From NCBI RefSeq assembly GCF_032104385.1, contig NZ_DAMCHJ010000002.1, positions 124,001 through 188,000 of the forward strand: a stretch of DNA of 64,000 bases, written 5' to 3'. The translations under genes and the position numbers were made by a program. The notes beneath the pieces were generated by a model. That model was not told the origin of the DNA. It saw only the letters and a program-made list of their open reading frames with translations, and searched no databases. Position 1 is the first letter of the stretch, and the number at the start of each line of letters is the position of its first letter. This DNA is from Tissierella sp032104385. Lineage in GTDB: Bacteria > Bacillota > Clostridia > Tissierellales > Tissierellaceae. Shown one piece after another: positions 35,087 through 44,723 of the stretch.

Positions 35087-36490
35087 CTATATATCTTTAC
35101 GATTTAATAAAGGCTTAGATGGTAATAATGCTCTTGTATTAAAATGTTGTCCCTTAAGAATTTTAATAAACTGATTATTTGCTGGAGGATTTTTTTCATT
35201 TTCTAGTAAGGATTTGTATCTAAAAAATATACTACCTTTCACTTCATCATATAAGCTATTAAACTTAAGTTGATTTGATATTTCTTCAGGATTTTTCCAG
35301 CTTAAATTCTTGTTGTTTATATCTGCCTTTCTATAGTTAGCATGTCCAATATATAAATTAACATCAGTATCACGTACTACATCCGCCCACCAATTTACTA
35401 ATTCTCCATAAGGTGCTGCTTTTTCATCAAAAGTCCAATAAATTTGTGGCGCTATATAATCAATCCAATTACTCTTAACCCATTTCCTAGTATCTGCAAA
35501 TTGGTCATCATAAGACGCTCTAGATGTTTTGGGTGTTTGAGAACCTATTCCCTCTATACTTCCCTCTGGATGAAATTCTTTATGCCCCCATATTCCAAAT
35601 GGACTAATACCAAATTGTACAGATTTTTCATTCTTAATATTATAAGCTTCTATAGAATTGTGAATAGTTTCTATAAGCATGTCCACATTATTTCTTCTCC
35701 ACTCATCTCTGCTTTTAAATCCAGTACCATATTTCTTAAATGAATTTTCCTCTTCTTTTGCATACCAGCTATTACCACTTTTAAAAGGATAAAAATAATC
35801 ATCAAAATGAACTGCATCTATGTCATAGTGTTCTACTACTTCCATTACACTATCATTGATATGTTTAATTACTTCTGGTTCTCCTGGATTTAATTGGAGC
35901 TTACCATTAAAGCTAAAAGTATATTGAGGATTTTGTCTTGCCCAGTTATTAGGAGCTAAATCTGATATTTTCTCGGCTCCTGTTGTTACTCTATATGGAT
36001 TAAACCAAGCATGAAACTCCATTCCACGTTTATGAGTTTCTTCTATCATCCACTTCAAAGGATCCCAACTAGGACTTAATCCCTGTTTACCAGTCAAATA
36101 CTCTGACCAAGGATTTATATTGGATTTATAAAATGCGTCTAATTTAGGTCTAACTTGAAATATTACTGTATTCATATTTAAAGCTTCTAAATTATCTAAA
36201 AGTCTTATGTACTCATTCTTATATTCTAATTCTGTTAATCCCTTTTTAGCTGGAAAATCCAAATTAAATACTGTAGATACCCATACTCCTCTTAATTGAT
36301 TTTCTTGCTCTTTTACATACATAGGTATTTGTATAGGTTTATCTTTTAATAAAATTATTTCATTCGAATTATATTTCTTTAAAAATTGCATCCCCATACT
36401 GCCTGAATTTGCATTAACAGTAATAGTATTTAAAGTTATAGTTAAAACAGTAGTACCTATTGTTATAAACTTAAATATTTTCTTTCCCAT
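35087..36490 (-). CDS. Exported glycoside hydrolase-like protein (GHL10, DUF187/YngK type)
   Basis: 467 residues from the ATG at 36490, chosen because it gives a clean signal peptide (MGKKIFKFITIGTTVLTITL, ending near TVNA). The mature part begins the GHL10 domain with QLRGVWVSTVFNLDFP and continues with NTVIFQVRPKLDAFYKS, EFHAWFNPYRV, DAVHFDDYFYPF, FGISPFGIWG and APQIYWTFD, the pattern of YngK-like family-10-type glycosyl hydrolases. Substrate probably a cell-wall or exopolysaccharide; some members act on peptidoglycan glycans lacking stem peptides. Monocistronic. Confidence 0.87.
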   Translation of the reverse strand: MGKKIFKFITIGTTVLTITLNTITVNANSGSMGMQFLKKYNSNEIILLKDKPIQIPMYVKEQENQLRGVWVSTVFNLDFPAKKGLTELEYKNEYIRLLDNLEALNMNTVIFQVRPKLDAFYKSNINPWSEYLTGKQGLSPSWDPLKWMIEETHKRGMEFHAWFNPYRVTTGAEKISDLAPNNWARQNPQYTFSFNGKLQLNPGEPEVIKHINDSVMEVVEHYDIDAVHFDDYFYPFKSGNSWYAKEEENSFKKYGTGFKSRDEWRRNNVDMLIETIHNSIEAYNIKNEKSVQFGISPFGIWGHKEFHPEGSIEGIGSQTPKTSRASYDDQFADTRKWVKSNWIDYIAPQIYWTFDEKAAPYGELVNWWADVVRDTDVNLYIGHANYRKADINNKNLSWKNPEEISNQLKFNSLYDEVKGSIFFRYKSLLENEKNPPANNQFIKILKGQHFNTRALLPSKPLLNRKDI

Positions 36491-36618
36491 TTTCCATTCC
36501 ACTCCAATCAAATAAATTTATACCATTTTAAGAAATTATATTATACTTTGACTGGATTTTCAAATTACGATTTCATTACAAACATAATACTGTTATAAAT
36601 TTAAAAATAAAAACATCT

Positions 36619-38943
36619 TTATTTAAGCATTTCTTCAATTCCTTGAGGTTCTATAGGTTTACTAATTAAATATCCTTGAATTTGATCACATTTTTTTTGT
36701 TTCAAGTAATCTAGCTGTTCTAAAGTTTCTACACCTTCTGCAATGGTCTTTATCTTTATAGATTTAGCCATATTTATAATAGTTGTTACAATAGTTTTTG
36801 AATTTTTATCGCTTAACATATCATTAATAAATGACCGGTCTATTTTCAGCGTATCAATAGGAAACCGTGTAAAATAAGCTAATGAGGAATAACCTGTTCC
36901 AAAATCATCTATAGATATACGAACTCCCATATTCTTTAATTCTTTCATTTTAAGAAGCTTCTCATCTACCCTATCCATAGCTATTCTTTCCGTTATTTCT
37001 AATTCTAAATATCTAGCCTCTAATCCCGTTTCTTTTAAAATTTCTTTTACCATGTCAACAAAATTTGTTTGCTCAAATTGAATGACTGAAACATTTACTG
37101 ATATTATAATTGGTGGATAACCCTTGTTTTGCCATTGTTTATTTTGTCTACAAGCCTCTTTTAAAGCCCATTTGCCTATTTCTATTATCAATCCATTTTG
37201 TTCGGCCATCTGTATTACTATTATTGGAGAAATATTTTTATGTAAAGGATTTACCCATCTAAGTAACGCCTCTGCTCCTATAACCTTTCTAGTTGATACT
37301 TCTATAATAGGTTGATATACTAATTTAAATTCATTATTGTTAATTGCATGATATATAGAATTATCAATCTTTTGTTCTTCTTTAATTAGTTTTTCCAATT
37401 CAGAGTTATAGAATCTATAATGATTCCCTCCCATTTTTTTAGCTATAAGCTTTGCAATTGTGGCTTGATGTACGATTTCTTCTATTGATATATTATAATT
37501 CAAGATAATACTTGCTCCAATACTTACCCTCATAACAAATTGATTATCATTGAGTTTTATATCTCCGCTACATAACTTCCATAATGTTTTTATACGATTC
37601 TCAATATTTTCTATGTCATCTCCATATAAAAACAAAATAAATTCATCACCTAAAAACCTTGCCACTAATTCTTCATTATTTAAAAACTCCTTAAGTCTAT
37701 TTGAGAAGTTACAAAGTACTATATCTCCAAACTCAAAGCCATAAATGCTATTTATTCTTTTAAAATCATCTATGGATATTATTACAATAGATATTGCCAT
37801 TTTTTTATTGCCTAACTTATTCATTTTATGAGGAATCTCTAAAAAGAAACCGTTGTAATTATATAATCCTGTAACTTTATCTCTATAAGTTAAATCTTTT
37901 ATTTCTCCTAACATTTTATTAAAGCTTTTTGCCGCCACACCTAATTCATTAGATATTGCTTCATTAGCCATTACATTGAGATTTCCATTAGCCGCTTTTT
38001 CAAATACTTCTTTTAGTTCTAAAATTGGCTTGGATAAGCTTTTAGAATAAAAAAATGAAAATATAATTACTGATATTAAGCCAATTATAATAGCCGCTAT
38101 TATAGTATTTTTAACTCCGTTTATATCATTGCAAATGTCCTTTTCAGAAATTGAAATAATGAACATCCAATTAGGTGAATCCTTAATACTCCTGAAAAAT
38201 CCTAACATTTTTTCTCCATTTATATCTAAATATTCAATAATTCCAGAGTCATCAGTTAAAATTTTACTTATTGCATCATCATCAGTTATATAATCTTTAA
38301 TCCTTTTTTGTAATGGAACATTTGAATCTGGGTGAGCAACTACTAAACCATCTCTATTTATTATCCATCCATATCCAGTTGTCTTTAAATTTATATTCCT
38401 AACTATTTGGTTTAAAAATTCAATATTTATTACACTGTTTACCAAACCAATTACTTCATTCTCCTCATCATTAATACTATGCGAAACGATTAAAACAGGT
38501 TTATCAGACTCATGAACATACGGACTATAAAATGGTTGTGAGATTGCATATTTCTTTTTCTCAATAAAAATACTCTTATATTGTTCTTGATTTGAAATAT
38601 CCAATTTATCCATTAATGTTGACCATGCTTCACCATTGGGATATGCTATAATCATGTTTCTATATTTATTATCTAATACCAAGTTAGAGAGATAAGATTT
38701 TATTTTTTCCAAATTCATAGTTCTTATTATTGGAGATTTTGATACTATTGTTATTTGCTCAATAAATCCTTTTAACTCTTTAGCTACTTCATCCGCTCTA
38801 GCATCTACTATCTCACCATATTGTGCTTTAATATGATTTGGAAGTTCATTTAATTTTAAATCAGATAAAATAAGCAATAGTCCAAATAGTACTATTGACC
38901 CTATCATAAGATATATTAGTATTTGATTTCTAATGGATTTCAT
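36619..38943 (-). CDS. Membrane dCache-HAMP-GGDEF-EAL cyclic-di-GMP protein
   Basis: 774 residues. A transmembrane helix near residues 8-28, an extracellular double-Cache sensor (about 30-270), a second helix near 280-300, a HAMP segment (SKPILELKEVFEKAANG), a GGDEF domain and a C-terminal EAL domain. The GGDEF active site reads ARFLGDEF, with the first glycine replaced by Leu, so diguanylate cyclase activity is doubtful. The EAL domain has EALLRW, the NVSVIQF segment, LEITER and DDFGTGYSSL, so phosphodiesterase activity is likely. It would lower c-di-GMP in response to an external ligand. Single gene. Confidence 0.9.
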   Translation of the reverse strand: MKSIRNQILIYLMIGSIVLFGLLLILSDLKLNELPNHIKAQYGEIVDARADEVAKELKGFIEQITIVSKSPIIRTMNLEKIKSYLSNLVLDNKYRNMIIAYPNGEAWSTLMDKLDISNQEQYKSIFIEKKKYAISQPFYSPYVHESDKPVLIVSHSINDEENEVIGLVNSVINIEFLNQIVRNINLKTTGYGWIINRDGLVVAHPDSNVPLQKRIKDYITDDDAISKILTDDSGIIEYLDINGEKMLGFFRSIKDSPNWMFIISISEKDICNDINGVKNTIIAAIIIGLISVIIFSFFYSKSLSKPILELKEVFEKAANGNLNVMANEAISNELGVAAKSFNKMLGEIKDLTYRDKVTGLYNYNGFFLEIPHKMNKLGNKKMAISIVIISIDDFKRINSIYGFEFGDIVLCNFSNRLKEFLNNEELVARFLGDEFILFLYGDDIENIENRIKTLWKLCSGDIKLNDNQFVMRVSIGASIILNYNISIEEIVHQATIAKLIAKKMGGNHYRFYNSELEKLIKEEQKIDNSIYHAINNNEFKLVYQPIIEVSTRKVIGAEALLRWVNPLHKNISPIIVIQMAEQNGLIIEIGKWALKEACRQNKQWQNKGYPPIIISVNVSVIQFEQTNFVDMVKEILKETGLEARYLELEITERIAMDRVDEKLLKMKELKNMGVRISIDDFGTGYSSLAYFTRFPIDTLKIDRSFINDMLSDKNSKTIVTTIINMAKSIKIKTIAEGVETLEQLDYLKQKKCDQIQGYLISKPIEPQGIEEMLK

Positions 38944-39048
38944 ACTATTCCCACCATTTTTCTTTAGATAGTATTAGGTTTATGGCTTAATACATTATTT
39001 CAAAATATTATATATATTATTTAGACTTTTTTCGACAAAATACGCCCT

Positions 39049-39081
39049 AAAAATTACCTCTATATTTTAGAGGTAATTTTT
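39049..39081 (-). terminator. Terminator downstream of glyoxalase gene
   Basis: AAAAATTACCTCT / AGAGGTAATTTTT (39049-39061 and 39069-39081), 7-nt loop, 11 bp after the stop codon. Confidence 0.8.
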
Positions 39082-39092
39082 ATTTATTTTAA

Positions 39093-39476
39093 CTATTTAG
39101 CTCTTATAATTTCTATATCATAACCATCTGGATCTGTTATAAAATAGTATCTTGGCTTTTCACCTGGAAGTCCTATTAACTCTGTAACTTCATACCCCAT
39201 ATCTTTATGCCTTTCTCTTGAAGTTTCTAAATCTTTTACACTAAATGCCATATGACTAAATCCATCACCAATTACATAGGGTTTTTCTTGATTATAATTA
39301 TATGTTAATTCTATTTCATGCTGTCCTAATTCATCAGATAAAAAGACCAATGTAAATTCATCTTCTGGAAAATCTTTTCTTCTAGTTTCTACTAATCCTA
39401 AAGCATCTTTATAAAATCTTAAAGATTTTTCTAAATCCATTACTCTTATACAAGTATGAAGCATTTTGAAATCCAT
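39093..39476 (-). CDS. gloA: Lactoylglutathione lyase / glyoxalase I
   Basis: 127 residues of the VOC fold, matching GloA: HTCIRVMDLEKSLRFYKDALGL at the N terminus and FITDPDGYDIEII at the C terminus. The four metal ligands are present as H7, the Glu in HEIELTYN, the His in FSHMAFSV and the Glu in DIEII. It detoxifies methylglyoxal as its thiol hemithioacetal. Clostridia generally lack glutathione, so the thiol partner may differ. The start follows GAAGGAGTGAGTAAAT. Confidence 0.87.
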   Translation of the reverse strand: MDFKMLHTCIRVMDLEKSLRFYKDALGLVETRRKDFPEDEFTLVFLSDELGQHEIELTYNYNQEKPYVIGDGFSHMAFSVKDLETSRERHKDMGYEVTELIGLPGEKPRYYFITDPDGYDIEIIRAK

Positions 39477-39614
39477 TATTTACTCACTCCTTCTATAATT
39501 TACTTAATTATTTACATTATAGCCTATTTTATATAAATATTATAGCTATTTTCCTTATAAAATAATATTTTATATTATGGGAATAATAATTTAAAATCAT
39601 TAGGAGGAGATAGT

Positions 39615-39857
39615 ATGTCCATAATGGAATTAGATACTAGAGGATATGAAACAAATGATGTAAATAGCGTTGTTTTACGTACTTTTGATTCTTTACCTGT
39701 AGGTGAAAAAATGGTATTAATAAATGATGCAGATCCCTCTCATGTATTTAATCAATTAGAAGAAAAAAGATTTGGTAAATTTGAATGGGAATATATTGAA
39801 GAAGGACCCGATATATGGAAGGTATCCTTAGCTAAAAAATACCTTAACTATATATAA
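39615..39857 (+). CDS. DUF2249 small protein
   Basis: 80 residues. The whole protein is one DUF2249 domain: MELDTRGYE, VLRTFDSLPVGEKMVLINDADP and EWEYIEEGPDIWKVSL. The family, a TusA-like fold, often accompanies hemerythrin-like or nitric-oxide-related proteins, but no such partner is adjacent here. It starts at ATG after TTAGGAGGAGAT and is followed at once by a terminator. The true function is unknown. Confidence 0.85.
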   Translation: MSIMELDTRGYETNDVNSVVLRTFDSLPVGEKMVLINDADPSHVFNQLEEKRFGKFEWEYIEEGPDIWKVSLAKKYLNYI

Positions 39858-39885
39858 AGTAGATAGCAATTTTGCTATCTACTTT
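39856..39885 (+). terminator. Terminator after the DUF2249 gene
   Basis: Perfect 14-bp inverted repeat AAAGTAGATAGCAA / TTGCTATCTACTTT (39856-39869 and 39872-39885), beginning at the stop codon. Confidence 0.8.
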
Positions 39886-39987
39886 ATTATTATAAAATTT
39901 TTTTATGCAATTTTACTTGTTATAGAGAAAACTTATGATATATAATAGCATATGTGTAATTTAATTTTAATAGAAGAAGGGAATTTT

Positions 39988-41049
39988 ATGTTTGAAATTG
40001 TTAGTTATGAAGATGTAGACGAAAAAAGAATAAATGATAATCATATATTAATAGATGTTCGTTCTCCTAGTGAATATAAATCTGAAACTATACCAGGTGC
40101 TTATAATATACCAATTTTCAATGATAAAGAAAGGGAGTTAATCGGTACAATTTACAAACAAGAAAGTATTGAAAAGGCAAAACAAATTGGTATAGAAGCT
40201 GCCTCAAAACATCTTCTAAATATCTATGAACAGGTTTCAGAACTTGATAAAAAATATAATAATCTTATATTTTTTTGTGCTAGAGGAGGTTTTAGGAGCA
40301 GCTCCTTAGTTTCTCTTTTTAAATCCATTGGCATAAACGCCATAAAGCTTGATGGGGGATATAAAGGATATAGAAAATATATAAACAGCCATCTTCCACA
40401 GATAGTAAAAAAAATTAAGTTTATAGTTCTCTATGGTAATACTGGAACGGGCAAAACTAATATTTTAAAATGCCTTAATGAAAAAGGAATTGATATTCTT
40501 GATCTAGAAGGTTGTGCTAATCATAGAGGTTCTGTCCTGGGGAATGTTGGACTTGGTGAACAAAATACTCAAAAAATGTTTGAATCCCTTGTTTATGAAT
40601 CCCTAAAAAACAGAAAAACAAATCTTGTATTTGTAGAAGGAGAAAGTAAAAGAATAGGGAAAGATATAATTCCAGATTATTTATATAATGCTATGAAAAG
40701 TGGAATAAATATAAAAATTGAAGCTAATATAGACGAAAGAGTTGACAATCTTTTCACTGAATACGTTCATGATACGGATAATGAGTTGGTATCTTCATTG
40801 AATTATCTTAGAAAATATTTAGGAGATAAAAATATTGACAAATATATAGAACTAATTGCTAATCATGAATATAGACAAGTAATAGAGGAATTAATAATAA
40901 AATATTATGATCCTCTTTATGAGCATAATAATAGAAAATATAGTGCAGTTTTTAGCAATAGTAATACTTCTAAAACAAGTGAAAAGATAATGGAATGGAC
41001 TAGAACTTTTTTCGTCAATATAGAAGAAAAAAAAATAGGGGCAAAGTAA
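39988..41049 (+). CDS. mnmH: tRNA 2-selenouridine synthase
   Basis: 353 residues from the ATG at 39988 after AAGAAGGGAA; the frame is open further upstream but that part is not conserved. An N-terminal rhodanese domain (IDVRSPSEYKSETIPGAYN; catalytic Cys in FFCARGGFRSSS) is fused to a P-loop domain (Walker A GNTGTGKT). This is SelU/MnmH, which swaps sulfur for selenium at the wobble uridine of Lys, Glu and Gln tRNAs using selenophosphate. It implies a selenophosphate synthetase elsewhere in the genome. It has its own terminator. Confidence 0.92.
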   Translation: MFEIVSYEDVDEKRINDNHILIDVRSPSEYKSETIPGAYNIPIFNDKERELIGTIYKQESIEKAKQIGIEAASKHLLNIYEQVSELDKKYNNLIFFCARGGFRSSSLVSLFKSIGINAIKLDGGYKGYRKYINSHLPQIVKKIKFIVLYGNTGTGKTNILKCLNEKGIDILDLEGCANHRGSVLGNVGLGEQNTQKMFESLVYESLKNRKTNLVFVEGESKRIGKDIIPDYLYNAMKSGINIKIEANIDERVDNLFTEYVHDTDNELVSSLNYLRKYLGDKNIDKYIELIANHEYRQVIEELIIKYYDPLYEHNNRKYSAVFSNSNTSKTSEKIMEWTRTFFVNIEEKKIGAK

Positions 41050-41062
41050 TAGCCCCTATTTT
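41032..41062. terminator. Terminator between mnmH and the convergent ywaF-type gene
   Basis: AAAATAGGGGC / GCCCCTATTTT (41032-41042 and 41052-41062), GC-rich stem, A-rich 5' side and T-rich 3' side. It overlaps the end of mnmH and lies 27 bp from the end of the convergent gene, so it can serve both. Confidence 0.82.
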
Positions 41063-41088
41063 ATTTTGTTAAAATATCATATTATATC

Positions 41089-41844
41089 CTAAGCAGTTTT
41101 TACCAAATCTTCATCTATATCTAATATTCCATACGCAGTTTTAGCTGACAAATATACCAAAATCATTAATATATTAAATATAAAAAATACAGTTACAGTA
41201 TATACCTTTGGTGAAATAAATTTTTGAAAAAACATTCTGGCAAAAGGTGGTTCATTTAGGTAGCAATAATTAGATTTAGTAAATATATTAAAAAAGTAAA
41301 TAAACAAATGGTAAATATTAGTAAAATATAAAATTGATTTTAAACTACTTTTATTTATCCTATGCTCATCAACCACTAATATATATACTATAGACCACAA
41401 TAAACTAATATGTCCTAAGAAGTAGGAAATATTAGCATAATGGGGAAATGAGAATGGATATACATCAATAGGCATTATAATAACTAATATAGAACCTATA
41501 ATTCCCCAATAACATCCTACATTTTTAAACATCTTTTTATCTGTTATAAAAGCAAGAATCGTAAAAATAATAGCAATCCTGCAATTATATAGTGGTAAAC
41601 TTTCTTTTATAGTGCCATATCCAGAAAAATAATACCAAAGATATAATATTACCTGTTGTAAAGACAAAACAATAATCATTAATATTTTAAATTTCCTTCC
41701 CATTTGGGAATTCTTAAGTTTTCTTTTATTTAACAATATAAATTCAATTCCCATAAACGCAATTAAAACAATTACCAAATGTGCTAAACTCCATATTGGA
41801 AACACATATCCATCTGGATTTCCTCTAAAAAACATCTTAATCAT
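41089..41844 (-). CDS. YwaF-family (TIGR02206) integral membrane protein
   Basis: 251 residues with about seven membrane helices. The pattern PIWSLAHLVIVLIAFM, a central SLPLYNCRIAIIF and later PIDVYPFSFPHYANISYFLGHISLLWSIVYI matches the TIGR02206/YwaF family of unknown function. It starts 15 bp after trpS, so it is probably expressed from the same T-box controlled transcript, which is a possible hint that it responds to tryptophan starvation. No enzymatic motif seen. Confidence 0.83.
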   Translation of the reverse strand: MIKMFFRGNPDGYVFPIWSLAHLVIVLIAFMGIEFILLNKRKLKNSQMGRKFKILMIIVLSLQQVILYLWYYFSGYGTIKESLPLYNCRIAIIFTILAFITDKKMFKNVGCYWGIIGSILVIIMPIDVYPFSFPHYANISYFLGHISLLWSIVYILVVDEHRINKSSLKSILYFTNIYHLFIYFFNIFTKSNYCYLNEPPFARMFFQKFISPKVYTVTVFFIFNILMILVYLSAKTAYGILDIDEDLVKTA

Positions 41845-41859
41845 TCAATAAATCCACTC

Positions 41860-42852
41860 CTACCTTGGTATAAACCCTACTTTTTTATATACCTTTCTCA
41901 GAGTTTTCATAGCTTGATATTCAGCCTTTTCTGATCCCTCCTTATATATCTTCTCTAGATAATCCTTATTTTTTCCTAAATATTCAAATTTTTCATGAAT
42001 AGGTGAAAGACCTTCTACTACTATCTCTGCTAAATCCTCCTTAAATTTTCCATATCCTTGCCCTTCATAACGATTTACTATTTTTGATATTTCTTCATTT
42101 GAAAATATGCTATAGATTGTTAATAGATTTTTTAATCCTAACTGCTCATCATTATAGGACATTAATCCTAAAGAATCTGTAACAGCTCTTTTTATTTTTC
42201 TTCTTATTGCATCTTTATTATCTAAAATCAATATATATCCATTTTCATCTAAATCTGATTTACTCATCTTTGCTTCTGGATTTTGAAGGCTCATTATCCT
42301 CGCTCCAAATTCTTTTATTAATGGATCTGGAACTTTAAATGTATCACTATATTTATTATTAAATCTTATGGCTAAATCTCTAGCTAACTCTAAATGCTGC
42401 TTTTGATCTTCTCCTACTGGAACTAAATCAGCCTGATATAAAAGTATATCTGATGCCATCAATACTGGATAAGTAAATAACGCAGCATTTAAATTTTCTT
42501 CTGATTTTCTAGACTTTTCTTTGTATTGAGTCATTCTGTTTAATTGTCCCATATATGATATACTATTTAATACCCAAGTTAGTTCAGCGTGAGCTGGCAC
42601 ATGAGATTGAATAAATATGGTAGATTTCTCTGGATCCATTCCACAAGCTAAATATAATGCCAGTACATCCAGTGTGTTTTTTCTAAGATCCTTTGGTACT
42701 TGTGGTACTGTAATAGCATGCATATCAACGATACAATAATAACAATTATATTCTTCTTGTAATTCTACCCAATTTTTTATAGCTCCTATATAGTTCCCAA
42801 TAGTTAATGCTCCCGATGGTTGTACTCCACTAAATACAGTTTTCTTTTCCAT
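41860..42852 (-). CDS. trpS: Tryptophan-tRNA ligase
   Basis: 330 residues from the ATG at 42852, 5 bp after GGGAGGG; upstream in-frame codons lie inside the ribosome binding site. Class I synthetase signatures: the HIGH-like TIGNYIGAI near residue 17 and AKMSKSD (KMSKS loop) near residue 195. Further Trp-specific segments include GVQPSGALTIGN and QSHVPAHAELTWVL. It charges tRNA-Trp. The leader is a T-box with a UGG specifier, so expression should rise when uncharged tRNA-Trp accumulates. Confidence 0.96.
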   Translation of the reverse strand: MEKKTVFSGVQPSGALTIGNYIGAIKNWVELQEEYNCYYCIVDMHAITVPQVPKDLRKNTLDVLALYLACGMDPEKSTIFIQSHVPAHAELTWVLNSISYMGQLNRMTQYKEKSRKSEENLNAALFTYPVLMASDILLYQADLVPVGEDQKQHLELARDLAIRFNNKYSDTFKVPDPLIKEFGARIMSLQNPEAKMSKSDLDENGYILILDNKDAIRRKIKRAVTDSLGLMSYNDEQLGLKNLLTIYSIFSNEEISKIVNRYEGQGYGKFKEDLAEIVVEGLSPIHEKFEYLGKNKDYLEKIYKEGSEKAEYQAMKTLRKVYKKVGFIPR

Positions 42853-42876
42853 TATAATCCCTCCCAAAATAAATAA

Positions 42877-43092
42877 ACCCTTTCATCTCTAATAAAGAGA
42901 CGAAAGGGTAATTTCCGCGGTACCACTCTTTTTGCTAAAAGCCAGCTTTAATCCTATAAGGTGGATAAATCCTATATCTTACTTAATTCAGATATAAACT
43001 CACAAGTCCATTCATCATAATAGTATCACTAGGCTTTCACCATTCCTAGCTCGCTTTAGACCTCTTTATGATTACTATTCTTGTTCATTGCC
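42877..43092 (-). promoter_or_regulatory. T-box leader of trpS (specifier UGG, Trp)
   Basis: On the minus strand: stem I with a GGTGAAAGCCTAG distal loop region, specifier codon TGG (43010-43008) in the context GAATGGACT, the T-box element AGAGTGGTACCGCGG (42929-42915) and a terminator hairpin (ACCCTTTCGTCTCT paired with AGAGATGAAAGGGT, 42877-42910) followed by U-rich sequence. The UGG codon agrees with the gene. The outer limit at about 43092 is approximate; 43093-43176 is AT-rich and presumably contains the promoter. Confidence 0.93.
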
Positions 43093-43176
43093 TATTATTC
43101 ATTATTATATATTATATCGTATATAGCTTTATTGTAAATACTTTTCTTAAAAAATATACATAATCATTCTTTTTCA

Positions 43177-43719
43177 TTATACAACATAAATATAGCTATT
43201 ATAATTTTTTCTAACTACTTTTGCTGGAGCACCAACTGCCGTAGAATATGGTGGTATATCTTCTAGTACTACAGAATTCGCACCTATTTTAGCACCCTTT
43301 CCAATAGTTATAGGTCCTAGTATCTTTGCACCTGCACCAATTATAACATTATCTTCTATAGTAGGATGTCTTTTACTGCCTTTTTCCCCACCTATTCCCC
43401 CAAGGGTTACGCCATGATACATTAGCACATTATCTCCTATTTCTGCTGTTTCACCTATTACTACACCCATTCCATGATCTATAAATAAATTTTTCCCAAC
43501 TTTTGCTCCAGGATGTATTTCTATACCAGTTACCCTTCTAGCATGTTGTGATATTATCCTAGATAATATAAATCTATTTTTTCTATATAATTTATTAGCT
43601 ATCTTATAATAAAATATTGATTTTAAACTTGGATAGCAGAATATGGCCTCAAAAAGATTCTTCGCTGCTGGATCTTTTTTTAGTATATTTTTTCCTTCTT
43701 CTATGAAAAATCTAAACAT
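43177..43719 (-). CDS. cysE: Serine O-acetyltransferase
   Basis: 180 residues from the ATG at 43719, 7 bp after GGAGAG and 4 bp after cysK. An N-terminal helical region is followed by a left-handed beta helix with hexapeptide repeats: GIEIHPGAKVGKNLFIDHGMGVVIGETAEIGDNVLMYHGVTLGG. The catalytic Asp-His pair (IDHG) and HGVTLGG are intact. This is the short EpsC-type SAT found in Firmicutes. It makes O-acetylserine for CysK. Expressed from the cysteine T-box transcript. Confidence 0.93.
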   Translation of the reverse strand: MFRFFIEEGKNILKKDPAAKNLFEAIFCYPSLKSIFYYKIANKLYRKNRFILSRIISQHARRVTGIEIHPGAKVGKNLFIDHGMGVVIGETAEIGDNVLMYHGVTLGGIGGEKGSKRHPTIEDNVIIGAGAKILGPITIGKGAKIGANSVVLEDIPPYSTAVGAPAKVVRKNYNSYIYVV

Positions 43720-43723
43720 AGAA

Positions 43724-44641
43724 TCACTCTCCATTAAATAAATCTGTAGATAAATACCTTTCACCTGTATCAGGAAGGATAGCTAATACGCTCTTACCTT
43801 CACCTAATTTTTTTGCTATTATATTTGCAGCAGCAACATTTGCTCCTGATGAAATTCCACATAATATACCTTCTTCCGAAGCTAATCTCTTTGCATAGAA
43901 ATATGAAGTTTCTTCATCAATACTTAGTATTTCATCTACTATATCTTGGGCAAATATATCTGGTATAAAATTTGCACCTATCCCTTGGATTTTATGACTA
44001 TTTGGCTGCCCTCCTGTTAGAACTGGAGATTTAGATGGCTGTACTGCTACAACCAATATATCCCTATTATATTCCTTCAACCTCTTACCTACTCCTGACA
44101 CTGTACCTCCTGTTCCAACTCCCGCTACAAAAGCATCTATATTTCCGTCAGTTTCCTCTAGTATTTCTACACCTGTTGTTTCATAGTGAGCTACTAAATT
44201 ATTTTTATTTCCAAATTGATTTGGAAGAAAATAATTATTATTCTTAGCTAATCTTTCTGCTAACTCTACAGAGCCTGACATTCCATATTTTCCTTCAGTC
44301 AATATAATCTTTGCTCCGTAAGCCTGCATTAGTTTTCTTCTTTCAATACTCATAGTATCTGGCATAACTAATATCACATTATATCCTTTTGCAGCCCCCA
44401 TCATAGCTAATCCAATACCAGTATTTCCACTTGTAGGTTCAATTATAGTTCCACCTTTAGTTAAAATTCCTTCTTTTTCCGCAGCTTCTATCATATATAA
44501 AGCTGCCCTATCTTTTACACTGCCAGAAGGATTAAAGGATTCAATCTTTACAAGTATTTCTGCATTGCCTTTTTCCTTAATATTATTTAATCTTACGATT
44601 GGTGTTTTTCCTACAGTCTCTCCAATATTGTTTAATACCAT
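43724..44641 (-). CDS. cysK: O-acetylserine sulfhydrylase (cysteine synthase A)
   Basis: 305 residues from the ATG at 44641, 7 bp after AAAGGAGG; the open frame upstream is leader sequence. PLP lysine in NPSGSVKDRAA (about K41), phosphate loop TSGNTGIGLA, GTGGTVSGVG and SSGANVAAA. It joins sulfide and O-acetylserine to give cysteine. The cysK-cysE order with a Cys T-box is a common clostridial arrangement. Confidence 0.95.
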   Translation of the reverse strand: MVLNNIGETVGKTPIVRLNNIKEKGNAEILVKIESFNPSGSVKDRAALYMIEAAEKEGILTKGGTIIEPTSGNTGIGLAMMGAAKGYNVILVMPDTMSIERRKLMQAYGAKIILTEGKYGMSGSVELAERLAKNNNYFLPNQFGNKNNLVAHYETTGVEILEETDGNIDAFVAGVGTGGTVSGVGKRLKEYNRDILVVAVQPSKSPVLTGGQPNSHKIQGIGANFIPDIFAQDIVDEILSIDEETSYFYAKRLASEEGILCGISSGANVAAANIIAKKLGEGKSVLAILPDTGERYLSTDLFNGE

Positions 44642-44723
44642 TTTACTGCCTCCTTTTTTATAATATATCCCCTTGTTCGTAAAGTTAATCCATATCACGC
44701 AGTTTTGCATCACAAATCTATTT

